A stretch of DNA of 64,000 bases from Orbilia blumenaviensis. Taxonomy: Eukaryota; Ascomycota; Orbiliomycetes; Orbiliales; Orbiliaceae. The notes under the pieces were generated by a model, which was given only the letters and a program-made list of their open reading frames with translations, was not told where the DNA came from and made no database searches. Shown one piece after another: positions 10,726 to 21,025 of the stretch (positions are counted from its first letter, which is position 1; every line of letters begins with the position of its first letter). Location: assembly GCA_036872755.1 (NCBI GenBank), contig JAVHNS010000013.1:620001-684000 (forward strand), written 5' to 3'. The position numbers were made by a program, and so were the translations under genes.

Positions 10726-13145
10726 CTATCCGGTATTATTGGAGTTAACTTCTTCATTGACAATCCTCTGCTCTGGTATAAGATCTGGAGGGAGGGGTTC
10801 GTCGATAAAAGAATCTTCTCTAGCTTTGGTGAAATACTGGTGGAGGGGGTAATCATCATCATCTTCCAAAGAGTCGCCTGCATCCATTCCGAACCGACGC
10901 AACCGTTCCGCATCTCCCTGAGTGTTGATTTCATTCAGGTCTTCACTTGTTCCTCCAAGATCCTTAAACGGATTCTCGGGGAAATTGTCCGCCCATATAC
11001 CAGTCTCAAAATCTGGCTTGGCTTCCGGTTCAATTTCCATAGCCACCTCCATTTCGTTTCTCAGAAGGTAGACTGGAGCCTCATCACCACTAGGGTAGTT
11101 GTTACCGCTGGAGATGATTTTAAGGGGGCCACCGTCATATAATTGCTTCGGAGTATTGGTATCGGCAATGCTTTTTGTTTTTGCGCTCGCGTCTGACTCG
11201 ATCTCCAGCTGGTCGACCAAACTTTCTAATTCCTCAAATATCTCAGGAATACTTCTTTGTTTGATATCTTCGTCTGGTTGATCGAAAACCTTCGGTATTC
11301 TCTGTAAGATTTCTCGCTCATGTTGATTTTGCAAAGCACCCATTCCGATATCAGATTGCTCTAGCTCTGCCTCAATGCTGGAAGCTCTCAAACGAGGCTG
11401 CTGGTCTTCCTGGGGCAAAGGTTGGGGATTTTCTTCACTCAAGGCGCCACTAGGGAGCCTTTCATCGCCAGGAAGTCCTCCAAGATCCTGAACTTGTTGC
11501 CCACCACTATGTGAGATTGGAATTCGGCCTGGACCCTTTTCAACCTGGGACACTGGGCCGAAGCTAACAGCTCTCATGTTACCCCGCAAAGTTTCAAGTA
11601 CTGGAGGCTGGGGGTGTTCTTCGTTTATAGTACCAGGGAGTGCTTCATCATCGTATTGCCACTCTTGTTCATTAAAATTTGGGATGCGTACCCCACCCCG
11701 ACCTCCCGGCCACATTTCTTTGGAACCTGGTACCGATGCAACTTCATACCCTGTTCTTGGGAATCGTGGGGCCATTGAAGCCCCTTCCTGTTCCTCTGTA
11801 TCGGTGTTGAATAACGAGGCGAAAGTAGGTAAACCTTGAGATAGTGTATTCATATAGGAGTGCTCAATAGGGATGCGTGAATCAAGGAGTCCACCAGCAA
11901 TATTTTCATAACCAGGTAAGTTTTCTACAAGGGTTATTTGCTCTGGTATGTCCAGTTCTTCTAGATCTGCCTTCGGCTTAAGTTTCTTGTAAATCCGGAA
12001 GACAATCTCCTTACAACCGGCATCACCAGGTCTTCGGGCGGGCTCGTGATCTGAATAAACTTCTATATATGATGGTTTAACGTCAAACCCGAATAAACCA
12101 CCGGCGGTCTGCCGTGTCATTCTTTGAAAGCAAACTATGTTCCTGTTAGATATAGCGTATTATGGCTTGAGGACCCGTACTTTTATATGCTGGGTTATGG
12201 GAACGTGCCTTGTATATGCTTTTCCCCTCCTTGGATGACAAGAAAATCCCCATGCCGTAAGACATCATCGTCGTATGTCGCGGTTGGGTTTGAAATCACC
12301 TCAGTAAGTAGAAATTCGCCGATATACTTGTTAATTCCTGAGTTTTCTAATGGTAGCGCTTTAGCAACCACCTTTTCTCCCTTTTCTAGCTTTCTCAGAT
12401 TCCCAAGCGTAGAATCCTGGCCACTAGCTACAAATAGTTGCCTCGAGACCTCGTTTGGCTTCCAGGTGTCTATCGGACGGTATATTTTCCATCTAATGAT
12501 TATGTTAGTCAATATGTAAGGTGGAATTGATTTATTCGCATAAATCCTTTGTATCAGAGTTTTAAAATGATACGTACCGAATCTTCTCGTGCCTCATGAT
12601 GTCCAATCGCGGAAGCCCCAGCCCCATCGCCAAGTATCGCATCGGATCCCCACGGACACTCACCTCCTCCATGGAAGGCAAGTTCATTTCCCTATCCGCT
12701 AGTGAGCGGTGGCGCCAGTCTCCGTAGATATCTATTTTCTCTGGGTCGGTAGTCGAATACACCCTCCATGAATTATTGGAGTATTCGGCACCAAAGGAGC
12801 AAAACGAGGCTCTCAGGAAGTTGCCGGTTAGAGCTGGGCCGCTATGGGCTTCTGTACACTGTGCCCGGCTGGCTAGGGTTACCGGTTTATACGTTTGGGC
12901 GGCGGTCACTAGGGCCCCGAAACTTGAAGGTTAGCGAAATTATCATCGTGCCGTGTAGTGGTAGATGAAGGTGTGTGTATGTGCGCACCAAATTCGTCGA
13001 TATCCAAGTTATAATCTCCGGGCAAGGTCACTGGCTTTAACCAGAAGAATCCACTAACAGGCCGCAAATATTGGACGACCGTGGTAATTAGCAGCAGTTG
13101 GCTCCGTCGCCGGTTTCCCGTCGGCATGAATACGTATTTACTCAT
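10726..13145 (-). CDS. Unrecognised protein with N-terminal membrane anchor or signal and long acidic C-terminal half
   Basis: Four exons fit together in phase: 13145-12989, 12908-12578, 12492-about 12209 and about 12134-10726, giving about 726 aa. Introns 1 and 2 have good branch sites (GCTAACC, GACTAAC) and GTGCGC/GTACGT donors. Intron 3 is ambiguous: either a GC donor (AAG|GCACGT) with acceptor ATAG at 12135, or GTTCCC with acceptor CAG at 12143. Both keep frame (726 or 730 aa). After a basic start (GNRRRSQ) comes a hydrophobic segment (LLLITTVVQYL) that could be a signal peptide or anchor. Residues about 60-260 look globular (NSWRVYSTTDPEKIDIYGDW, IGEFLLTEVISNPTATYDDD). From about residue 320 the chain is acidic, Pro/Glu/Gln-rich and probably disordered. 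I recognise no family and propose no function. Confidence 0.72.
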
Positions 13146-13778
13146 ATTGTTGGCTCCATGTGGACATCTCGTGGCGCTGTATGTCTAAAACAGGTACCAA
13201 TCAGACGGGCGAAGTATGGCTAAAAGCGAGTTATGCATAGATTCGCATGGAATATGGGCGATATTGACGATATTTTGAGGTGATTCTTGACTATTTTGCT
13301 CATTATGTCCAGAGGCCTGGTGTTGGACTTTTTGCGTTGGTCTCCATGATATGATAGTATGATATACGATATGTTTCTGGGGCATGTGGGTGGGGCTGTC
13401 TCGCAGCCGTATTTATTAAATTTACATTTATCCAAGTGTCTTCAAATACTTATATAAAATCATGTGAACTTTTAAGATTGGTATACTTGATATATATCGA
13501 TACCAAAAGACTGTACAAAATATTATTAATAAATGAGATCCGAACTCCAAGGCGTTTATACATAACGTTCCGTGATATCAAGACCCAAGCTTGCGTCCAC
13601 AATTCACTCCATCCAAAAGGGGGTATACATTAAAGCAGCCTGCAGCCTATTACCCTGGCTTACAATACTCCACCCAGTACCAATAGCTAGTAAGCATATA
13701 TCATATCCAACAAAGCATTCAACACCATTATTAATTCCTTGCCCCTTTTCTATACATCTAGTACTAGTGTAATAGGGT
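13146..13778. other. Intergenic region, nothing recognised
   Basis: This 630 bp AT-rich spacer between two minus-strand genes serves as promoter of the acidic anchored protein and 3' region of the rhodopsin-like gene. I see no coding or repeat structure. Confidence 0.5.
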
Positions 13779-15134
13779 TTATCGAAACGGCACATCTCTT
13801 AGCACGACTACTTGCTCGATTTCGGTTGTTTTTAGAACCCCATCAATGGGTGGGGACGCTGAGGTTTTTGACCTGGCTAACGGCCAAGGCGGTGTTGGGC
13901 CGGATTCCTCGTCTCGTCTAATATAGACGGTTTCTTCACTGCCGACGAGACTATTAAGCGGGTAGCCCTTGGAATTGCGAGCTGCTCGGCTACCAGTCCC
14001 TGCGAATTCGTCGGGAAGGTTCGATCTTCGTCTGCTGCCACCGCCGTAGGTTGTTGTTACAAGGCGTGGGAAGAAGACAGCAATGAGAGGCTTCAATGAT
14101 GGGATTGAGGCGCAAATAATGCCGACATGCTATGGAAATTATGTTAGATTTCATATTAATTTGTCGTCGTCTAAATGGATTTAACTTACTGCTTCAGTCG
14201 ATGTATAGATATACAAATCGTATCCGTACCAAGAGACATCTAGTGTCAATATGGTATTCCGGATGCTGACGATTCTGAGGCAGCCGGCTAAGCAGACTAT
14301 CAATCCGAGTGAGAACATGGCGATCAACCCCACTTTCTGCTTCGTGGGTAGGCTTAATTCGAGGACGACTGGAACAGGCAGGACAAGAACGATGATATCG
14401 AGGACGACGCTGAAGATTCCATGGAGCTATATCAATAACTAAATCAGCACAAAGGTTTTACCAAAAAAAAAAAAAAAACATTTAATTCCATCTTATAACT
14501 TACCAATACCATATCAGGCTCGTTTGGCAAACATCCATCCCGGTATTCAGACAACTGCATCTCCTTCCAAAAGTTTGACACCGGATGGCATTGGAAGATA
14601 ATGAGGCCCGACATCCCGATGACCCAACTAACCAACAGACCAAAGGTCACCCATATCGCAACCTTAAACTTCTTGGTCGTGCAAAACCGTAGATAAAAGA
14701 TAAGAATCGAGGCTTTTGCTAGTGCAACGGAGTATGTAAATAAAAGCTGGCTTGCGAATTGATATTGTCGGATTGTGACCCATTCCTTAGGCTATTTGTT
14801 TCGGGGAGAATATCAGCAAAAAAACTCCCTTTATATTATCATTTATTACATCAGGATATGCATCCCATACCCTTATATCCCAAATATGCCTTCCCCATCC
14901 GTACTCCTCACTCATCATATTAAATATCGACAAAGCATATGCCGTTATCAGTGCAGGAATAATAACCCAATCATCTGGTCCTAAGCTCCGTAATATCGAC
15001 GACCGTGTGATAATCCGTAACCCAGCTATTGTCCCCGATAATATCATTAAAGTTATAATTACGGGTTTTAGGTAATGCCCTTTGACCTGTGGGTCTACAT
15101 AATTCGGGTTGAAGAAGGAGGAAGGTTGTGACAT
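13779..15134 (-). CDS. Fungal rhodopsin-like seven-transmembrane protein (PTH11-related class)
   Basis: Four exons, 15134-14871, 14791-14504, 14426-14190 and 14129-13779, all in phase 0, give 379 aa. Hydrophobic helices are spread over the first 290 residues, for example LKPVIITLMILSGTIAGLRI, DDWVIIPALITAYALSIF, LLFTYSVALAKASILIFYL, VTFGLLVSWVIGMSGLIIF, FSVVLDIIVLVLPVPVVL and LIAMFSLGLIVCLAGCL. The family's hallmark segments are present: R-x-x-x-R followed by LGPDDW, GRHIWDI, KASILIFYLRFC and ALPVP-like VLPVPVV, then VGIICASIPSLKPL before a polar cytoplasmic tail. This group is large in plant- and soil-associated ascomycetes and includes PTH11-like receptors, but no CFEM domain is visible here. 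The ligand and signalling partner are unknown. Confidence 0.88.
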
Positions 15135-18100
15135 TGTTGCGGGTGGTACTCGATCCGCTTTCGGATCCTCTTTAGATTATCCTTCGAGCCTTTCCTTCCA
15201 ATCGTAGAGTCGAGATAATAAAAACCCGCGATCTGATAAGCCGGGAACCAGGAATTTGGAATGTCGGAAGGGGTGAGGCTTAAAAGCCTGAGAGCCTCAT
15301 GAGAACCAGCAGTAGTTGTTCCGAATCCAGTCCGTTTAGTATATTCAATTCGTATATTCGACCAGCAATATTATTATTTTATTCAAACTGTGGGAACCAA
15401 GAAAACAAAAAAAAAAAACAGTAGAGGTTACGATCTGGTCTAAAAAATACGCAGGGACTGCGGAGGTATATAAAGCGGCCGGTGACAATCTCGTATATGC
15501 GTCCAAAGGCTAAGCCTATAGCATGTTACAACAAGAAGTAGGTATTAACCCAAAATAGCGCCAACCACCAGGCTTTCAGAACAAATCGTTCGTATTTTAT
15601 TTTTTTACTACATTTCGAAACCGGCGTTATCAAGGCTTCAAGGGAATGTCCATCTATCTTTCTTTGCAAGCTTCTTAATTCAAGAATCGCCGTACGTGCT
15701 TCTTGCGTGCTTTTTTGCTTCTGGAGAAAATTAGTGCGATCGTCTGGGTCACAGTTCGAGTGGTTTTGGGGGCAACTTGCAGAAGCCCACCTTCCTGTTA
15801 CAACGCAGTACGGGTGAAATGCAGCCTGGCTCGAGGAATGGTTGTTCAAGGGTCGGTCGGGTGTGGTTCCTTCTCGGGTTATAGCTCTGAATACATGGAG
15901 TCGAGCTAAGACATTTGAGGATGATGGTGTTTAATTATGATATTGGGATCTTTGGGTTAATGTTTTTGTGTAGGATTGGTACCTGGGAATCTCTTGCTTT
16001 CGATTATGCAGATAGGGCACGATGTTGATAGTGCTCCCGCCAGATGGACTAATTCAACTTAAAGTTAGCTCGGCTATAGAGCTACGAGGAGAAATATCGA
16101 TAGTGTTATTTCTTATGAAGCCTTCTATTGTTTGGCCACCGACGCCGCGGAATGCACGTATGCCGGCATCTTGCATGAGTCCTGCGGGGCGGCCGCGCGG
16201 GCATAAAATCATGAAGCAAAAGTTCGCAGGCCTGCACCATATGTTCCCGCGCGTGGACATGTCAAAACTTCCACATGGTCAAGCGAAGTTCCAGCGGAGT
16301 GGTGTGGAAGGAAAGAAATTCGTTCTCTGATACCTGTCGGAAACACAAATTCTAGAAGGGTTGCACTTGTTTTCCCCACTGTATGGGGATCGCAATCCCC
16401 CATCGGCACGAGTATTCAAACTGGAACCCATGTTGCAAGCTGAGGCTTGAGCATCACGAGCTCTGACGAAAGCTAAGCTCTGCAAGGCAGCACACAAGAT
16501 TTGGGTTGGTTTGTCGCTTTGGTTCCACCTTCATGCATAAATTACTACTTTTCTTAGCGAAAATGTGTTCCAGAATGGCGCACTTTTTTCGATGGGCAGC
16601 ACGGGATGTAAGACATTCGAAGAAGAGTCTCAAGCTTCTTTAAATTGCTTTTCGAAGGCATGATTGTCGGGTCCGTGCAAGGGGATCGGTTACCCGCTCG
16701 TCGGAGCTGTGCTTATTATCGGCACAAAGCTTAGCTGGCGACGTGTAGATCGCACATGTTTATAGGAGAGTCTATTCTAGGTTTTAATTGTGGCTTGTCT
16801 AGGGATCTTTAGGTTGCGATGTTGTAAGTACCTTGTGACTTCATGTAATGAAAGCCGCCTGTGGGATCGATCTCCAGTTTCGTACATGGGTTATTACAGG
16901 TTTCTTAAGTATTCCAATTCAGTTCAATCTGTTCTACTTCGTTGAGGCTGGTTTATGAGACCAGTTCAATCCTATTTTTTCGCTTGTATCATGTGAACTG
17001 GTGGGGTCTCGTAGATATCTACGGGCAAGGTTCGAATCCATTCCCCGTTTGAGAATATGCAATTGCGGGATTCTCACAGGTCCCTAACCACAACCTGACA
17101 TTGAGAGCAAAGATTGCCATGGCCAAGCTTCTTCGCTTTCGGGCTGTCCGGCTTGTTATCTACCCTCTATTTCGCTTGTTCGCAAATCGATAGGACACGT
17201 GTGGTAATAGCAACATGGGATGTCGCTGTGTAGAATACTGCTATCGTGATATACTCTTTCTGGATTAATTTTAACATATGATATACGTATACGAGCGTGA
17301 AAGAGAAGGTGACTTCACCCGCTTGACGCCATAGATGCCGTCCTCTGCATGGTTAAATTACGGGTAGGCACCAATGATTGGGTATTTAGAGATAGATGGA
17401 GGGCTTGCCAGAAATGGAGCTGACCGTTTTGTAAGAAAAGTGGCTTTTTGGGATAGCCTCGAGGACCTGAGGTGCGTTTGCATTGGCGTAGCCCAGAAGT
17501 TCGGCACCAGTATAAAAGAGGCATCTGAAAATCACCGCCTCTAACGTCAGTGCGACTAGGCTTACTCTGGGCTTTGAAAACGGCAGAAAAGAAGGGCTGC
17601 GACCTTATTAGTGTGGGCGTTCCTGCATTTAAGGATCGGGAACTATCACGGGATTGGTAGTGTCAAGCCGAGGAAGGGAGCTCGAGGTCTTGGTGGATCC
17701 ACGGTTTCTAAATTTCTTGCGGTTGAGACATCCCAGCGCAGTGGGCAGAGTCACAGTTGTACGGTGGAAACACATCGGAAACCCAAGGAAATTGATGTTC
17801 CGAAGTTAATTTCTAAGAGCACATAGGCCAGCCAGTTACAAACCTGAAGCCTGAAGTAGGTGATACCGATGGGAACCGCGTCCCTCGATCTATATCAAGT
17901 CTTTTGCCTGTTTCCAATAAATGCAACTGCAAAAAAAAAAAGTTGAACCATCTCATTTTATTCGAGGCAATGCCAAATGTTCGGCCTTGAATACAAAAAG
18001 ACAGCTGATTACAAAACTGAAAGGATAGTGTAATTTTTACCACGCCCCAACACAAATTAAAATACATGCATGATTATTAGAGACTGACAATTCGGAGAGG

Positions 18101-18476
18101 AAGACCCTCAGGCGCGAAAGAGAAAAAGGAGAAAAGAAACCAGACCATGTCAGACCCTACATACATATTACTCGAACCAACGTCTAACGGTCGAAATCAA
18201 GTGGCGAGAAAAAAGAATAAAATAAAATAAAAATAGACCAAGTAAAATATTGGGTAGAAGGCGCCTAGGCAGAAAACATGATTTTGCAAACGAGAAGATA
18301 TTAGTCCAGAGATGGGAACAGGTAAGAAACAAGCTGGATGGGTTGATATGTCTTGCAAAAACCAAATATTTAGACATTTATAGGTGAGCTCGTGAAAATG
18401 TGATTTGTGATATGACAATCCCAATCTTCTGCCGGTAGGTTAATATTGTATCCTATAATCTTGTCTAGTGAAAGGG
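15135..18476. other. Long intergenic region with one copy of a short dispersed repeat
   Basis: This 3.3 kb has no gene I can support. It holds the rhodopsin-like gene's promoter (15135-15500), short open frames at 15526-15849 and 16054-16260 (minus) that show no family match, one copy of a 32-bp repeat (16931-16962), and an isolated GGTTCGAATCC B-box-like string (17029-17039) without a tRNA fold. The last part is the 3' side of the large membrane protein. Confidence 0.5.
16931..16962 (+). repeat. 32-bp dispersed repeat, copy 1
   Basis: The sequence from GTTCTACTTCG to TATGAGACC matches 19892-19923 at 30 of 32 positions. Both differences are A/G transitions. This copy lies in intergenic DNA and the other inside a coding exon. 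CTGGT and ACCAG within and just after it could pair around a seven-base loop. Confidence 0.75.
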
Positions 18477-21025
18477 CTAGTGTATTTTCGCAGGCGGGGG
18501 CAACTTTTCCGGCTGGCTAGGCTCTCGTGGTAAATCTTTTTTTTGTATTTTTGCTTGATTATTAGATATCGGTGCCGGTGGCAGCCGTAACCATCCCAAG
18601 CGCTTGAGGAGTACTAATGACACCGGTGCGGTCGGAGCCGCCCTGAGAGCTAGGATGGGATCCCATATTTGGTGTATTCTCTCAGGTTGACGAGGTTCTG
18701 TCTGTTCGCTTTGCTGAGAGGGCATTTCCACCATCATCATGGGAGGGGCATCTGGTATCCGTTCGTTAAAACCACCATCCCGCTTATTGGTATCACCACG
18801 CTCTTCATCTCTACGGCTAGGATTTGGTAGCTGCCTGATGCTGTCATCTTGCCAATCTTTAATTTTACTGGGTGCCCTCGATAGGAGGGGTACCAGGAGG
18901 CTTGATACAGTGATAATACCTAGTCCGAAGAAAATCATAAACAATAGAGGTATGACTGCGATTGTTGAATGTGTCGCCGAGACATCCACTAAGATCATGT
19001 TGTCGAGACAAATGGGGCCTTTGTTGGTATCTTTGTATTTATTATCACCGACAAAATCTATGATGCGTATTGAAGCCTCGGGAGTATCATATATAGAAGC
19101 ATTCTTCCCTTGCGCGTAGGACCTGAGCTCATAGAGTGTACTAATTATTCCAATTGCCATAAGGCCTTTAACTTCCTCGTGCCAAAAGTTATCCGGTAAA
19201 TCCGCCGAGAGCCCCGGTTGGATAATTTTCGAGTTGGCAAGGAGAATATTATCCCCCCAAAGATATGCGAGATCGCCAATGTCGTACCATTGAGAAGCTG
19301 CAGTAATATAAGAAAGCGTCAAGCTTTTTTGGTGGTCCGTAAAATCGAAATTATTAGAGTGCGACCTAGAATAGTTTTTTTTGAGAGTAGCCTCGACGAA
19401 CGCTGGGTCCCTGAGGGAATGTATTGACTGCAAGCCAGTGCATGTTGAGGATTTTTTGGCTCCACTGACACAAACATCCATATGCTGCTTACAGGCCAAA
19501 ACACCGGTGGGGTCATCTTCTTGGCGAGTGTATCGTTGTTGCTCTAATATTCTGTCTGTAGTGATCTTGGAAGGAGTGGTCAAAGTTTTATACAACATAT
19601 CGTTGATGGGTGTATCAAAAGACACTAGAATTGGTGTGATGAATATTATGCCCATATCGAAGGACTCGTTCTTGTTGAACTCTGGTAACGGCTCCCACAT
19701 CATGCGCTGGTAGTTGTTGCTGCAATTACGCATGTACCTGATGCTATCGCTACATGGCTGTGAGCTGTATCCCCTATTAATATGACCATCGAGTTAATGT
19801 AAGTTTTTCTAAGTACTGATAAGGTATTTCTAAAAGTAGCATGTTCGTGTGGCAATATATAAGAAAACACGGGGGTTTCTTCCAACGAAGCGTTCTGCTT
19901 CGTTGAGGCTGGTTTGTGAGACCGGGTTTTCTTAAATATACCAAAAATATGAAAGGTCTCTGCCCGAGGAGAGTTTGAGCAATTGAGTCTTACGTACTCT
20001 ACGTTATGTAAAGGACGCCGAAAAAATACATCCGGGGCCAGCTTTTGACTGAAGGTTATATTCGAAACCTCGAAGGCATCGGACGAATCCGTATTCCTGA
20101 GTGTATGTTGATCTTTTCGGTATGTTGTTATGGGACCATACATATAATTGAAATGTCTCACGGGGGTCTTTTCGTTCTCGCTAACCATGTAAGAGCTCCC
20201 GTCGGTTGATAATACAGCACATTCTTGCACACGCCTGATAGTGATATCGTAAGGGGAATTTAATCCAAACTTGCGGATAGATACATGGCCTGTGTCTACC
20301 TTAACAGCTGATGTCGAGCTATTGGAAATAATGTTATTCGCGCACAGGTCGGGTCTGAAGGGGCAAGGGATGATGGTGAGGTGTAGCAGAGATGATATGT
20401 CCTTAAGAAGATATCCGGTAGAGTCGGCGAGTGTCCAGTTATTAGCCGCAGCTGAGTTTCTAAGGGAAATTGTGTGGATGATGTTGTTTATAAGTGGCTG
20501 CGTCTGATTTAAAGACCCATTTTCTGCGTGTGTATACAAGCCACAGGTGTCTGATGATTTGAGTCGAGCGACTCCCCCTATCTCAAGCCTTCCAAGATAT
20601 ATTCCAGCAATTAGAAAGCTAACTAGTACTATCAAAGCAAAGATGAATATCAGGAGATTCTTCATCCATGTTGAAGGCGAGCCTTGCAATTGTTTGCCCT
20701 GGACGTAAAATATCTTCAGCCCAGTTAGGACAACACCGAGAGATCCTAGGTTCCGGGCGGTTATCTTAAATTCCTGACGAAATCCGTCGTTTCGCTTGGA
20801 GTTAGAGCTGCATAGGTAGATGATGAACACCACTATCACCCAGAACCTTTCTGCTACGATGGTCAAGAAGAAGACAAGGACATTGTTGAGAAAGCTGTAT
20901 TGGCCTTTCGTCAAAGTCCAGGCATAGAAATGCCAGGCGCTTTTATTGTCGAAGTAGAGCCACGAGCCGGTAATAACGTGTTCGAGGTCGGTTTCAATGT
21001 TGGAACTGTTTGGATCCAGGGGCAT
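18477..21025 (-). CDS. Large multi-pass membrane protein, family of unknown function in fungi
   Basis: Two exons, 21025-19817 and 19757-18477, give 829 aa. The 59-bp intron (TCA|GTACTT ... CACAG|CCA) joins HATFRNTLS to PCSDSIRYMRNC in frame. The N-terminus has three hydrophobic segments (FLNNVLVFFLTIVAERFWVI, SLGVVLTGLKIFYV, NLLIFIFALIVLVSFLIAGI). A long loop of about 500 residues follows with many Asn-x-Ser/Thr sites and cysteines, so it is probably extracytoplasmic. A last helix comes near residue 690 (STIAVIPLLFMIFFGLGII). The C-terminal tail is polar and Pro-rich and presumably cytoplasmic. This layout is common among uncharacterised Pezizomycotina membrane proteins and no biochemical role is known to me. 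The first exon carries copy 2 of the 32-bp repeat. Confidence 0.8.
19892..19923 (+). repeat. 32-bp dispersed repeat, copy 2, inside a coding exon
   Basis: This copy (GTTCTGCTTCG to TGTGAGACC) lies in exon 1 of the large membrane protein and reads through without breaking its frame on the minus strand. At its left end CAACGAAGC and GCTTCGTTG form a perfect 9-bp inverted repeat around GTTCT (19883-19905). Confidence 0.75.

Noticed and set aside
15526..15849. 107-codon minus-strand frame that begins NNHSSSQAAFHPYC
   Set aside because: It looked like a possible zinc-binding or decayed gene piece, but no ATG, no second exon and no family match could be found.
16054..16260. Minus frame containing RPAGLMQDAGIRAFRGVGGQ, possibly a gene relic
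   Set aside because: It is too short and unmatched, with no neighbouring segments in order as in the P450 remnant.
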